A stretch of 64,000 nucleotides of DNA from Streptomyces xanthii (GTDB lineage Bacteria > Actinomycetota > Actinomycetes > Streptomycetales > Streptomycetaceae): the NCBI RefSeq assembly GCF_014621695.1, contig NZ_CP061281.1, positions 2,356,001-2,420,000 of the forward strand, written 5' to 3'. Of this stretch, positions 9,390 through 17,200 are shown in pieces (the first letter of the stretch is position 1; the number at the start of each line of letters is the position of its first letter). The notes under the pieces are model-generated. The model was not told where the DNA came from. It worked only from the letters and a program-made list of their open reading frames with translations, and did no database searches. Position numbers and translations under genes: made by a program.

Positions 9390-11939
9390 ATGCCGGGACC
9401 GCTGCACGAACGTTCGCCGCGCACCGTAGGACCGTACGTGACGCTGGCGCGTCTGGGCGCGGGCGGGATGGGCGAGGTGTTCCTGGCCCGGCCGGCGCGG
9501 ATCGCCGCCGGGTACGGGCCCGACGACCTGGCCGCCGTGAAGGTGATCCGCAACGAGGCCGCCCGCGACGAGGCCTATCTGCGGCGCTTCGCCCGGGAGG
9601 CGACGGCCGCCGCGGCCGTGGACAGCCCGTACGCGGCGCGCCTGGTCGGCAGTGACGCGTCGGCCGAACTCCCCTGGCTGGCCACCGAGTTCGTGGCCGG
9701 TCCGACACTCACCCAGGCGGTGGGCCGGCACGGGCCGCTGCCGCTCGGGGCGCTGACCCGGCTCGGCGAGGGAATGGCCCGGGCGCTGGCCGCCGTGCAC
9801 GCCGCGGGCGTCACCCATCGTGACCTCAAGCCCTCGAACGTGCTGCTCGGCGCCGACGGGCCCAAGGTCATCGACTTCGGCGTGGCCCGTACGGCGGCCG
9901 CGACGACGCTCACCTCGACGGGCCGCGTGGTCGGCACCCCCGGCTACATGTCGCCCGAGCACATCGCGGGCGGGCGGCACGTGGTGGCGGCGTCGGACGT
10001 GTTCTGTCTGGCGTCCGTGCTCGTGTACGCGGCGACGGGCGAGGACCCGTTCGGCGACGGGCCGGTCGCGGCGGTGCTGTTCCGGGTGGCGGAGGCGGAG
10101 GCCCGCCTCGACGCGGTCCCGGAGCCGGTCCGCCCGCTGCTCGCGGCGTGCCTGACGAAGGACCCGGCGGACCGGCCGGACGCGGCGGAGCTGGCGGACC
10201 GGTTCGCCGCGCTGCGTCCGGCCGACGGTCCGGACGGCTGGCCCGAGCCGGTGCTGCGGGAGATCGCGGAATCGGAGCGCGACGTGCGCCAGTTGTGCGC
10301 GACGGGCGCCCCTCTGCTCCCGGTGCCCGCCCCGCCTTCCGAAAGCCCCGGGAACTCCGGGAACTCCGGCGGTTCCGAGGGCTCAAGGGGCTCGGGGAGC
10401 TCCGAAGGCGCCGGAACGCTCGCCCCGCACCAGTACCCGACGCTCGGCCCCACCGCACCCCCGGCGAGCCCGCCGCCCCGGCGGCGCGCCCGGCTGCGGG
10501 CCCTCGCGATCGTCGCGGCCGTCGCGGTGGCGGGCGCCGGACTGGGCGCGTACCTGGCGCTGCGCGGCGGCGACCCCGGCGGTACCGACGACGGCCAGGG
10601 CGGCGGTTCGGCGGCGCCCGGCCCCACGACGACGCTGTCCCCGGCGCAGCTCACCGCGCTGGCCGGGGTCGACTCCGCCGGACTCAACGACGCCAGCGGG
10701 TACGTCCCGCAGTTCCCGGCCCAGCGCCCCGCCGGCTGGAAGGCCTGGCAGGGTCGTCTCGACCACGCCCCGATGGACTGCTCCGCCGACACCCGGGCCG
10801 TGGTCTGCCTGCGGACCGACGGCACGTACGAGGCCCTGTCGCCGTCCGACGGGCACCGGCTGTGGACGCACGCCGGGAACGCCGGCCCGGGCGATGTCGA
10901 CGAGGCGTACATCGGGCCCGGCGGCACCCGGTTCATGCCCGGTCACGCGGTCGCGCCGCAGAGCCGGGGCGGGCGCACCGTCACCGCCGCGTACGGCGAG
11001 CTCCGGCTGCTGGACTCCCGCACCGGCAAGACCTTGTGGAAGGCCGAACCTCCGGCCGGGCGCGGGGATTTCAGCCGCCCCGCGCTGATCACCGACGACC
11101 TGGTCGTCGCGACGGTCGGCGGTGTCTCGCTGGCCGCCGAGACGGCGGGCGCGTCCCTGCGCGCGTACGACCTCCACGACGGCTCGGTGCGCTGGGACTC
11201 CGAGCTGTCCCAGGAGGTGCCGGACCAGGCGACCGAGTACGCGTACGGGCCGGAGGCGCTCGTCGACGGCGTGCTGTACGTGTCCGTGCCCGGGGGCCTG
11301 TCCGCCGTCGACCCGCGCGACGGCGGCGTGATGGGCCAGCGTTACGTGACCGCCGGCTCTGGCGGCCCGGGCGGCTGCCCCCACCTCTTCTCGGGCGGCG
11401 GCACGATCCAGTGCCTGCGCCTGACGTCCACCGGCTCGGAGAAGACGGCCTTCCGTATCAACCGGTACACGCCGCGCACCCTGAAGCCGGTGGGCCACTA
11501 CACGGTGCCGCTCGTGGACGGCCCCTCCGACCAGTTGTCCAACGTGTCGGCGTCCGGTGCCCGGTTCTCCCTGGCCTTCGACCGCCCCGGCAAGCGGCTG
11601 ACCGTCACGGACACGCGCACCGGCAAGCACACGGCCACGGTGTCGCTGCCCGGCCTCGGCGCCGGGGTCTCGCCCCCGCTCCTGACCGACGGCCGGGCCG
11701 TCTTCGCGGACAACCACGCCCTGTACCTGCTGCCGCTGGACGCGGCGGGCCGGGCCGGCAAGCTGCGGAAGCTCCCGCTGCCGGGGGCTCCGGGCGACCG
11801 CGACGAGCCGCAGCCGAACCAGGACGGGACGGTGTTCAGCGAGGAGCTGCGGGTGCCCCAGGTGCTGCTGCTCGGCGGTGTCGCGCACGTCGTCTTCGAC
11901 CAGGGCGCGGTCACCTCGATCGCCCTCCCGAACGCCTGA
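9390..11939 (+). CDS. Membrane Ser/Thr protein kinase with extracellular PQQ-type beta-propeller
   Basis: An 849-aa eukaryotic-type kinase. The ATG at 9390 was chosen because MPGPLHERSPRTVGPY precedes the kinase core closely; upstream in-frame codons lack a better SD. Kinase domain: glycine loop LGAGGMGEVFLA (22-33), Lys51, HRD loop HRDLKPSN (His143, Asp145), DFG (about 162) and GYMSPEH. After a Pro/Ser-rich juxtamembrane linker, one transmembrane helix spans about 369-391. The C-terminal 450 residues hold repeated W-type blades (RLWTHAG, KTLWKAE, RWDSELS) of a PQQ-like propeller, expected outside the cell as sensor. Nine bases separate it from a second kinase of the same plan, so they form an operon. 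Confidence 0.93.
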   Translation: MPGPLHERSPRTVGPYVTLARLGAGGMGEVFLARPARIAAGYGPDDLAAVKVIRNEAARDEAYLRRFAREATAAAAVDSPYAARLVGSDASAELPWLATEFVAGPTLTQAVGRHGPLPLGALTRLGEGMARALAAVHAAGVTHRDLKPSNVLLGADGPKVIDFGVARTAAATTLTSTGRVVGTPGYMSPEHIAGGRHVVAASDVFCLASVLVYAATGEDPFGDGPVAAVLFRVAEAEARLDAVPEPVRPLLAACLTKDPADRPDAAELADRFAALRPADGPDGWPEPVLREIAESERDVRQLCATGAPLLPVPAPPSESPGNSGNSGGSEGSRGSGSSEGAGTLAPHQYPTLGPTAPPASPPPRRRARLRALAIVAAVAVAGAGLGAYLALRGGDPGGTDDGQGGGSAAPGPTTTLSPAQLTALAGVDSAGLNDASGYVPQFPAQRPAGWKAWQGRLDHAPMDCSADTRAVVCLRTDGTYEALSPSDGHRLWTHAGNAGPGDVDEAYIGPGGTRFMPGHAVAPQSRGGRTVTAAYGELRLLDSRTGKTLWKAEPPAGRGDFSRPALITDDLVVATVGGVSLAAETAGASLRAYDLHDGSVRWDSELSQEVPDQATEYAYGPEALVDGVLYVSVPGGLSAVDPRDGGVMGQRYVTAGSGGPGGCPHLFSGGGTIQCLRLTSTGSEKTAFRINRYTPRTLKPVGHYTVPLVDGPSDQLSNVSASGARFSLAFDRPGKRLTVTDTRTGKHTATVSLPGLGAGVSPPLLTDGRAVFADNHALYLLPLDAAGRAGKLRKLPLPGAPGDRDEPQPNQDGTVFSEELRVPQVLLLGGVAHVVFDQGAVTSIALPNA

Positions 11940-11948
11940 GGCGGCCCG

Positions 11949-14279
11949 GTGCTGACTCCTCTGACGGGCGCGGTGCGGCGCGTCGGCCCCTACCGGCTGC
12001 TCGGCCGGATCGGCGCTGGCGGCATGGGCGAGGTGTTCCTGGCCCGGCGCGAGACGGTCGGCGGCATCGTCGAGGGACCGTTCGTCGCGGTGAAGACGGT
12101 GCGGACGGACTTCGAGCCGGACGGCGAGTTCCGCACCCGTTTCCGCCGCGAGATCGACGCGGCCCGCGCGGTGACCGGTCCGGGCACGGCCGCCCCGCTC
12201 GACGGCGACGCGGACGCCGAACTGCCGTGGCTGGCGACGGAGTACGTTCCCGGGCCCGCGCTGTCCGACGCGGTCACCCGGTGCGGACCGCTCCCGGTGC
12301 CCGCCGTCCGCGCGCTCGGCGCCGGGCTCGCCCGCGCCCTGGACGCCGTGCACGCGGCCCGCGTCCTGCACCGCGACCTCAAGCCCGGCAACGTTCTGCT
12401 CGCGGCGGACGGCCCGCGCCTGATCGACTTCGGCATCGCCCAGGCCTTCGACGCGACGGCGCTGACCGCGACGGGGCTCGTCGTCGGCACGCCCGGCTAT
12501 CTGTCCCCGGAGCAGCTGACCGGCGCCCACCCGGTGACGGCCGCGTCCGACCTGTTCTGCCTGGGCGCCGTGCTGTGCTTCGCCGCGAGCGGGCGGGGCC
12601 CCTTCGACGACGACGAGCCGGCGTCGGTGCTGCACCGCATCGCCGCGGGCCGCGCCGACCTCTCGGAGGTCCCTCCCCTGCTGCGGGACCTGATCGCCCG
12701 GTGTCTGCGGCCCGACCCGGCCGAGCGCCCGACCGCGGCCGCACTCGCCGCCGAACTGTCCGCGGCGGCAACGGATCTCGCGCCCTGGCCCGCCGACTTT
12801 CTGTCCCTGATCGCCGAACAGCGGGAGGCGGTGGCCCGCTGCGAGCAGGTCTCCGGGGCGGTCGCCCTGGAGAACGCGGCGACCGCCGCCGACGCCCCGC
12901 GCGCCGCGCTCGTCGTCCCGCCCTCCCCTACGGCGGCCGTGGCGCGTCCCGCGGGCCCGCCCACGTCCTCGCCCGCACCGGCCGCCCGCCGTCGCCGCTG
13001 GCCGTGGGCGGTGGCGGCCGCCGCCCTGGTCACCGCGCTCGCCGTCACCGTGCCCGTGCTCCTGCCCGACGGCACGCCGGAGCCTCCTGCGGCGGGCGCC
13101 ACACCGACGGCCTCCGATGAAGGCACCGGGCAGGACACCGGGCCGCTCGCCCTGCCGGACGCCGATCCGGGCCACAGCGGCGAGTTCACCTCCACCGCGC
13201 TCGACACGAAGCAGCGCCCTGACGGCTGGCGTCCCTGGGCGCGCCACCTCACCGGCACCGGGCGGACGGGCGGCTGCACGGCGGGCGCCGGGCTGCTGGT
13301 GTGCGGCGACGGGACGGGAGCGGCCCGCGCCCTCGATCTCGCGACCGGCGAGGAACAGTGGCGCAGCAAAGGCTTCAGCGCGGACCGGCTGGTCGACGAC
13401 GTGTACCCGGAGACCCCCACCGGCAACGCGGCGATCGCCCCGGCCACCGACGGCACTCTGTTCTTCGTCCCGGCCCGCTCGGGCATCATCGGTGTGGAGG
13501 CGGCCACGGGCCGGGTCCGCTGGCACTACGCGCGGGAGGGCTTCACGGGTCTGATCGGCGTCACCTACGCGGACGGCAAGGTGTACGCCGCCCGTTACAA
13601 CAACCAGCCGGAGGACTCCCCGGACGCGGCGATCGAGCTGTCGGCGCTCGACGCGGACACGGGCACGGGCGACTGGGGAGTGAACCTTCCGGAGCCCGCC
13701 GGACCGCTGGTCGTGCACGACGGATGGCTCTACGGCGCCCTCGCGAGGGGCGGGGTCCGGGGCGCGCGGCCCGGCACCGCGCCCGACCCCCGCGCCCGCG
13801 ACGACCTCGACTGCTCGGGCCTGCTCTCCCACGCGGACTCGCTGCTGTGCTGGTCGACGGAGCACCCCGGGATCGCGGTTCTCGACCCGGAGACGCTGCG
13901 CACCCGGCGCACCCTCGCCCCGTCCGTCACCCCGGCCGCGGCCCCCGTGATCGGCGACCGCGGCGTCCTGGTCCTGCGCGACAGCGCCGGCCGGCTGCGC
14001 GGCATCGACTGGCGTACGGGGAAGCCCCGTTGGGACACGGCGGCGCCGGCCGGGGCCGGGACCCTGCTGCTGGCGGGGCGGCGGGTGTTCGCCGTGGGCC
14101 GGCGCGAGATCCGGGGCCTGGACGTCGCGGACGGGACGGGCGTCCGCTCGCTGCGGCTGCCCGCCCCGTCGGGTCTGCGCCTGGACACGGGCGCACTCGC
14201 CGAGCCGCTGTGTCTCGGCGGAGTGCTGTATCTGTCGACGCGGTCCGGGTACGTCGGCTCGGTCGCCGCGCCGGACTGA
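11949..14279 (+). CDS. Membrane Ser/Thr protein kinase with extracellular PQQ-type beta-propeller (second copy)
   Basis: A 776-aa paralogue of the preceding kinase. The GTG start at 11949 lies 9 bp after the upstream stop, and its SD GAGG overlaps that stop, so translation is probably coupled. Kinase motifs are IGAGGMGEVFLA, Lys49, HRDLKPGN (His141, Asp143), IDFGIAQ and GYLSPEQ. One transmembrane helix (WPWAVAAAALVTALAVTVPV) lies near 355-375, followed by propeller repeats (EEQWRSKG, RVRWHYA, KPRWDTA). Signal and targets cannot be read from sequence. Tandem membership suggests homologous or sequential receptors for related ligands. Confidence 0.93.
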   Translation: MLTPLTGAVRRVGPYRLLGRIGAGGMGEVFLARRETVGGIVEGPFVAVKTVRTDFEPDGEFRTRFRREIDAARAVTGPGTAAPLDGDADAELPWLATEYVPGPALSDAVTRCGPLPVPAVRALGAGLARALDAVHAARVLHRDLKPGNVLLAADGPRLIDFGIAQAFDATALTATGLVVGTPGYLSPEQLTGAHPVTAASDLFCLGAVLCFAASGRGPFDDDEPASVLHRIAAGRADLSEVPPLLRDLIARCLRPDPAERPTAAALAAELSAAATDLAPWPADFLSLIAEQREAVARCEQVSGAVALENAATAADAPRAALVVPPSPTAAVARPAGPPTSSPAPAARRRRWPWAVAAAALVTALAVTVPVLLPDGTPEPPAAGATPTASDEGTGQDTGPLALPDADPGHSGEFTSTALDTKQRPDGWRPWARHLTGTGRTGGCTAGAGLLVCGDGTGAARALDLATGEEQWRSKGFSADRLVDDVYPETPTGNAAIAPATDGTLFFVPARSGIIGVEAATGRVRWHYAREGFTGLIGVTYADGKVYAARYNNQPEDSPDAAIELSALDADTGTGDWGVNLPEPAGPLVVHDGWLYGALARGGVRGARPGTAPDPRARDDLDCSGLLSHADSLLCWSTEHPGIAVLDPETLRTRRTLAPSVTPAAAPVIGDRGVLVLRDSAGRLRGIDWRTGKPRWDTAAPAGAGTLLLAGRRVFAVGRREIRGLDVADGTGVRSLRLPAPSGLRLDTGALAEPLCLGGVLYLSTRSGYVGSVAAPD

Positions 14280-14300
14280 CCCGGCGCGGCTCCCGCGCGG

Positions 14301-14828
14301 CTACGCGACGGCGCTGCCGGTCCCGCGCGCCCCGCCGATGTAGTCGCCGAGCGCCTGGTCGTCGTACACGGAGATGTCGACCGGTGCGCCTTCGGGGATG
14401 TCGAAGTCCTTGACGACCTTGTCGAGGACGGCGTCGGTGCCGGGCGCCGCGTACGTGCCCAGGTTGTGGGTGGTGCCGCCCGCGGAGTAGGAGATCTTCA
14501 CGTAGAACGTGTCGCCGTCGTTCTTCGTGTCGTACACCCAGAGCTTCTCGTCGTTCGGGTGGAACTCCACCTTGCCGACGAACGAACCGCCCTGGTTCAG
14601 CTCGATCTTGACCGCGTAGCCGCCCGGGTCGTTGGCGAAGTAGGTGCCGTCGAACGGGTCGGCCAGCGTGCCGCCGCTGCACGGGCAGGTGCCGGTGTCG
14701 CGGTAGTAGACGCTCGGCGCCGGGTTCGGGCTGTAGGCCTGGGCGGGTGCGGCCGTCGTGGCGATCAGGGCGCCGAGTGCCAGCGCCGTCCCCGTGAACA
14801 GTCCCGCGAGTCGTCGCACGGTCCTCAT
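14301..14828 (-). CDS. Small secreted protein of unknown function
   Basis: A 175-aa product from ATG 14828 with SD GGGGAGAA. A classical signal peptide (RRLAGLF then a hydrophobic core) ends at AQA-YSPN, near residue 36. The mature part is about 140 residues, acidic and beta-rich, with a CPC motif (TGTCPCSGG) near its N-terminus. No family is recognised. It converges with the kinase operon, ending 21 bp from it. An extracellular role alongside the sensory kinases is conceivable but unsupported. Confidence 0.8.
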   Translation of the reverse strand: MRTVRRLAGLFTGTALALGALIATTAAPAQAYSPNPAPSVYYRDTGTCPCSGGTLADPFDGTYFANDPGGYAVKIELNQGGSFVGKVEFHPNDEKLWVYDTKNDGDTFYVKISYSAGGTTHNLGTYAAPGTDAVLDKVVKDFDIPEGAPVDISVYDDQALGDYIGGARGTGSAVA

Positions 14829-14933
14829 CGTGTTCTCCCCCGTTCCGGAAACACACCGCGCGGCGGTCGCCGGCGGCCCGTACACGATGGCAGACGACAT
14901 CGGCACGGACCACCCCACAACACGCGGAGCGCC

Positions 14934-15527
14934 CTACTCCGTCCGGAACCGGACGAAGACACCTCGGATCAGCGGCCCGTCCTCGTCGCCGGTCCGCCAG
15001 CGCGCGCTCACCTCACCGGTGACTCCCGGCGCGAGGGCCTCGTCCGTCCTGGTTTCCGCCAGGACGCGGACGGCCTCGGGCCGCCCGGTTTCCGCTCCCG
15101 GCGCGAGCCGGACGCCCACCGTCGGGTCGAGGGCGCCGTCGACGCTCTGCGCGTGCGCCGGGGCCTCCCCGCGCAGCAGCCGTCCCAGCTCGGTGAGGAG
15201 CACCGGGTCCGCCATGCCGTCGTAGATCCAGCGTTTGCCGAGCACGCCGTGCTCGGTGGTGCCGATGAGGGCGTCGGCGGGCGCGTCCGGGAGCGGGGCG
15301 CCGCGGTAGGCCATCGGGACGTGGTACGTGACCGGTTCGGGCCCGGAGGTGTCGGTGACGGCCATGAACTCCATGCCGACCTCGCCGGCCGGGTCGTCGA
15401 GCCGGAAGCCGCCGGTCCTGCTCAGTTCGGGGGTGCCCGCGCCCCGGTACCAGGGCCGGTGCGGCAGCCAGTCCGTGAGGAGTTCGAGCTTGGTGGGCTT
15501 GAGGGTCGTGTGGTGGATGATCGCCAT
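14934..15527 (-). CDS. Stand-alone maltokinase N-terminal cap-like (CG0192-type) protein
   Basis: A 197-aa protein from ATG 15527 (AGGA about 8 nt upstream; an ATG three codons earlier has no SD). The sequence MAIIHHTTLKPTKLELL...WLPHRPWYRG and the segment TTEHGVLGKRWIYDGMADPV are typical of the CG0192-like domain that caps actinobacterial maltokinases, here without any kinase domain. Its position within the glgP-glgE region fits a link to trehalose/maltose metabolism. Activity is unknown. Family assignment is from motif recall and is moderately sure. Confidence 0.7.
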   Translation of the reverse strand: MAIIHHTTLKPTKLELLTDWLPHRPWYRGAGTPELSRTGGFRLDDPAGEVGMEFMAVTDTSGPEPVTYHVPMAYRGAPLPDAPADALIGTTEHGVLGKRWIYDGMADPVLLTELGRLLRGEAPAHAQSVDGALDPTVGVRLAPGAETGRPEAVRVLAETRTDEALAPGVTGEVSARWRTGDEDGPLIRGVFVRFRTE

Positions 15528-15755
15528 GCCCGTCATCCTGCGCGAGGGCCGGGCGCGCCCGCCACCGCGATTGCGCCTCCGGGCCACGGCTGGGGCCGGT
15601 TCCCGCCAGAGGGCGCCCGAGGCGTCCGCATCCCTCACAGACTCTCCACGGGCGACGCCGATCCGCCCCGGCGCATGCCCTTGTGACGCTCCGCGACGCG
15701 GGGGACGCTGCCAACCGGCGTGCCGTCACGCCGAGTTGAGGAGGACACCCCATCC

Positions 15756-16973
15756 ATGGCAGAGACCTTGCCGGTGACTCGTACCGCCGGCCGCAGGTGG
15801 GCGCACGCGCTCACCTCCCTCGCCGCCGCGGCGGTGGTTTCGGCCGTCACCCTGCCCGCGCAGGCCGCCCCCGCGCAGGGGCGGATACTCGGCGCCGGTG
15901 CACCCGGCGCCGTGACGGGCAGTTACATCGTGACGCTGAAGGGAGGGACGAGGGCGCCGTCCGCGGCCGGGCAGGAGGTGGCCGAGAAGTACGGGGCGAC
16001 CATCCGCCAGACCTACGGCACCGCGCTCAACGGGTACGCGGTGCGGCTGACCGAGGCACAGGCGAAGCGGCTCGCCGCCGACCCGGCCGTGGCCTCCGTG
16101 GCGCAGGACACGGAGGTCACGTTCGAGCAGACCCAGCAGAACCCGCCGTCGTGGGGCCTGGACCGCATCGACCAGAACGACCTGCCGCTGGACCGCTCCT
16201 ACACCTCGCCGGACTCCGGCGGCACCGGCGTGACCGTGTACGTCATCGACACCGGCATCCGGGCCTCGCACCAGGACTTCGGCGGTCGCGCCTCCAGCGG
16301 CTGGGACTTCGTGGAGAACGACGCGGTCGCCCAGGACGGCAACGGGCACGGCACGCACGTGGCCGGAACCGTCGCGGGCGAGACGTTCGGCGTCGCGAAG
16401 AAGGCCGACGTCGTCGCGGTCCGCGTGCTCGACGACGCGGGCTCGGGGACCACGGCGCAGGTCATCGCGGGCATCGACTGGGTGACGAAGCACGCGAAGA
16501 AGCCCGCGGTCGCGAACATGAGCCTGGGCGGCTACGCGAACACCCAACTCGACGCCGCCGTCCGCAACTCGATCGCGTCCGGCGTGACCTACACGGTCGC
16601 GGCGGGCAACGACGGACTCCTCGCGGGCCTCTACTCGCCCGCCCGGGTCTCCGAGGCCGTCACGGTCGGCGCGACCGACCGGACCGACACCCGGGCGAGC
16701 TTCTCCAACTGGGGCTTCTCCGTGGACCTGTTCGCCCCCGGTGTCGACATCACTTCGGCGTCGTACGCGAGCGACACCGGCGACGCCACGTTCTCCGGTA
16801 CGTCGATGGCCTCGCCGCACGTCGCGGGCGCGGCCGCGCTCTGGCTCTCCGGCCACCCGGGCGCGTCCCCGGCCGAGGTGAGCCAGGCGCTCACCGGCCA
16901 AGCCGCCGCGGGCCGGGTGAAGGGCGCGGGGCTCGGTTCCCCGAACCGGCTGCTCCGGGTGGACACCCCGTAG
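15756..16973 (+). CDS. Secreted S8 (subtilisin/proteinase-K type) serine protease
   Basis: A 405-aa extracellular protease. ATG 15756 follows a strong GAGGAGG SD at a rather long 12-nt distance. A signal peptide (to about PAQA, residue 38) precedes an I9 inhibitor-type propeptide (YIVTLKGG...TEAQAKRLAADPAVASV, about 55-130). The catalytic triad is Asp165 (VIDTGI), His198 (NGHGTHVAG) and Ser350 (SGTSMASPHVAG). No C-terminal extension is present. It is related to aqualysin/SalO-type streptomycete proteases. Divergent from the cap-like protein gene and followed by a terminator, so it is probably monocistronic. Confidence 0.95.
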   Translation: MAETLPVTRTAGRRWAHALTSLAAAAVVSAVTLPAQAAPAQGRILGAGAPGAVTGSYIVTLKGGTRAPSAAGQEVAEKYGATIRQTYGTALNGYAVRLTEAQAKRLAADPAVASVAQDTEVTFEQTQQNPPSWGLDRIDQNDLPLDRSYTSPDSGGTGVTVYVIDTGIRASHQDFGGRASSGWDFVENDAVAQDGNGHGTHVAGTVAGETFGVAKKADVVAVRVLDDAGSGTTAQVIAGIDWVTKHAKKPAVANMSLGGYANTQLDAAVRNSIASGVTYTVAAGNDGLLAGLYSPARVSEAVTVGATDRTDTRASFSNWGFSVDLFAPGVDITSASYASDTGDATFSGTSMASPHVAGAAALWLSGHPGASPAEVSQALTGQAAAGRVKGAGLGSPNRLLRVDTP

Positions 16974-17013
16974 GCACGCAGGCGATTCCCCGCGGGAAGC
17001 GGGGGCGTCGAGG

Positions 17014-17045
17014 GTCCGGCCCCGCCGTTCGCGGCGGGGCCGGAC
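17014..17045 (+). terminator. Terminator after S8 protease
   Basis: A perfect 13-bp stem (17014-17026 with 17033-17045), GC-rich, with a 6-nt loop, 40 bp after the stop codon. Confidence 0.8.
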
Positions 17046-17120
17046 TTGTGTGCCGCGGGTACGCGCCGCTTACGGGAGTCTTGTGTGCGCGCTTACGCCC
17101 GAGTAGGTAGGTAAGCACCG
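17045..17120 (+). promoter_or_regulatory. glgE operon promoter region with composite direct repeats
   Basis: CTTGTGTGC occurs at 17045-17053 and 17080-17088; CGCTTACG occurs at 17067-17074 and 17090-17097. A GTAGGTAGGTAAG run follows at 17103. The arrangement suggests tandem regulator sites upstream of glgE, whose SD begins at 17191. Exact -35/-10 hexamers could not be decided. Confidence 0.4.
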
Positions 17121-17200
17121 GATTGCCCGCCCCGTACGCGTGGAAGGCTCCCCCGGTACGCGCCCGACCACCCTCCTCCGATCCCCCGACAGGAGCGGTC

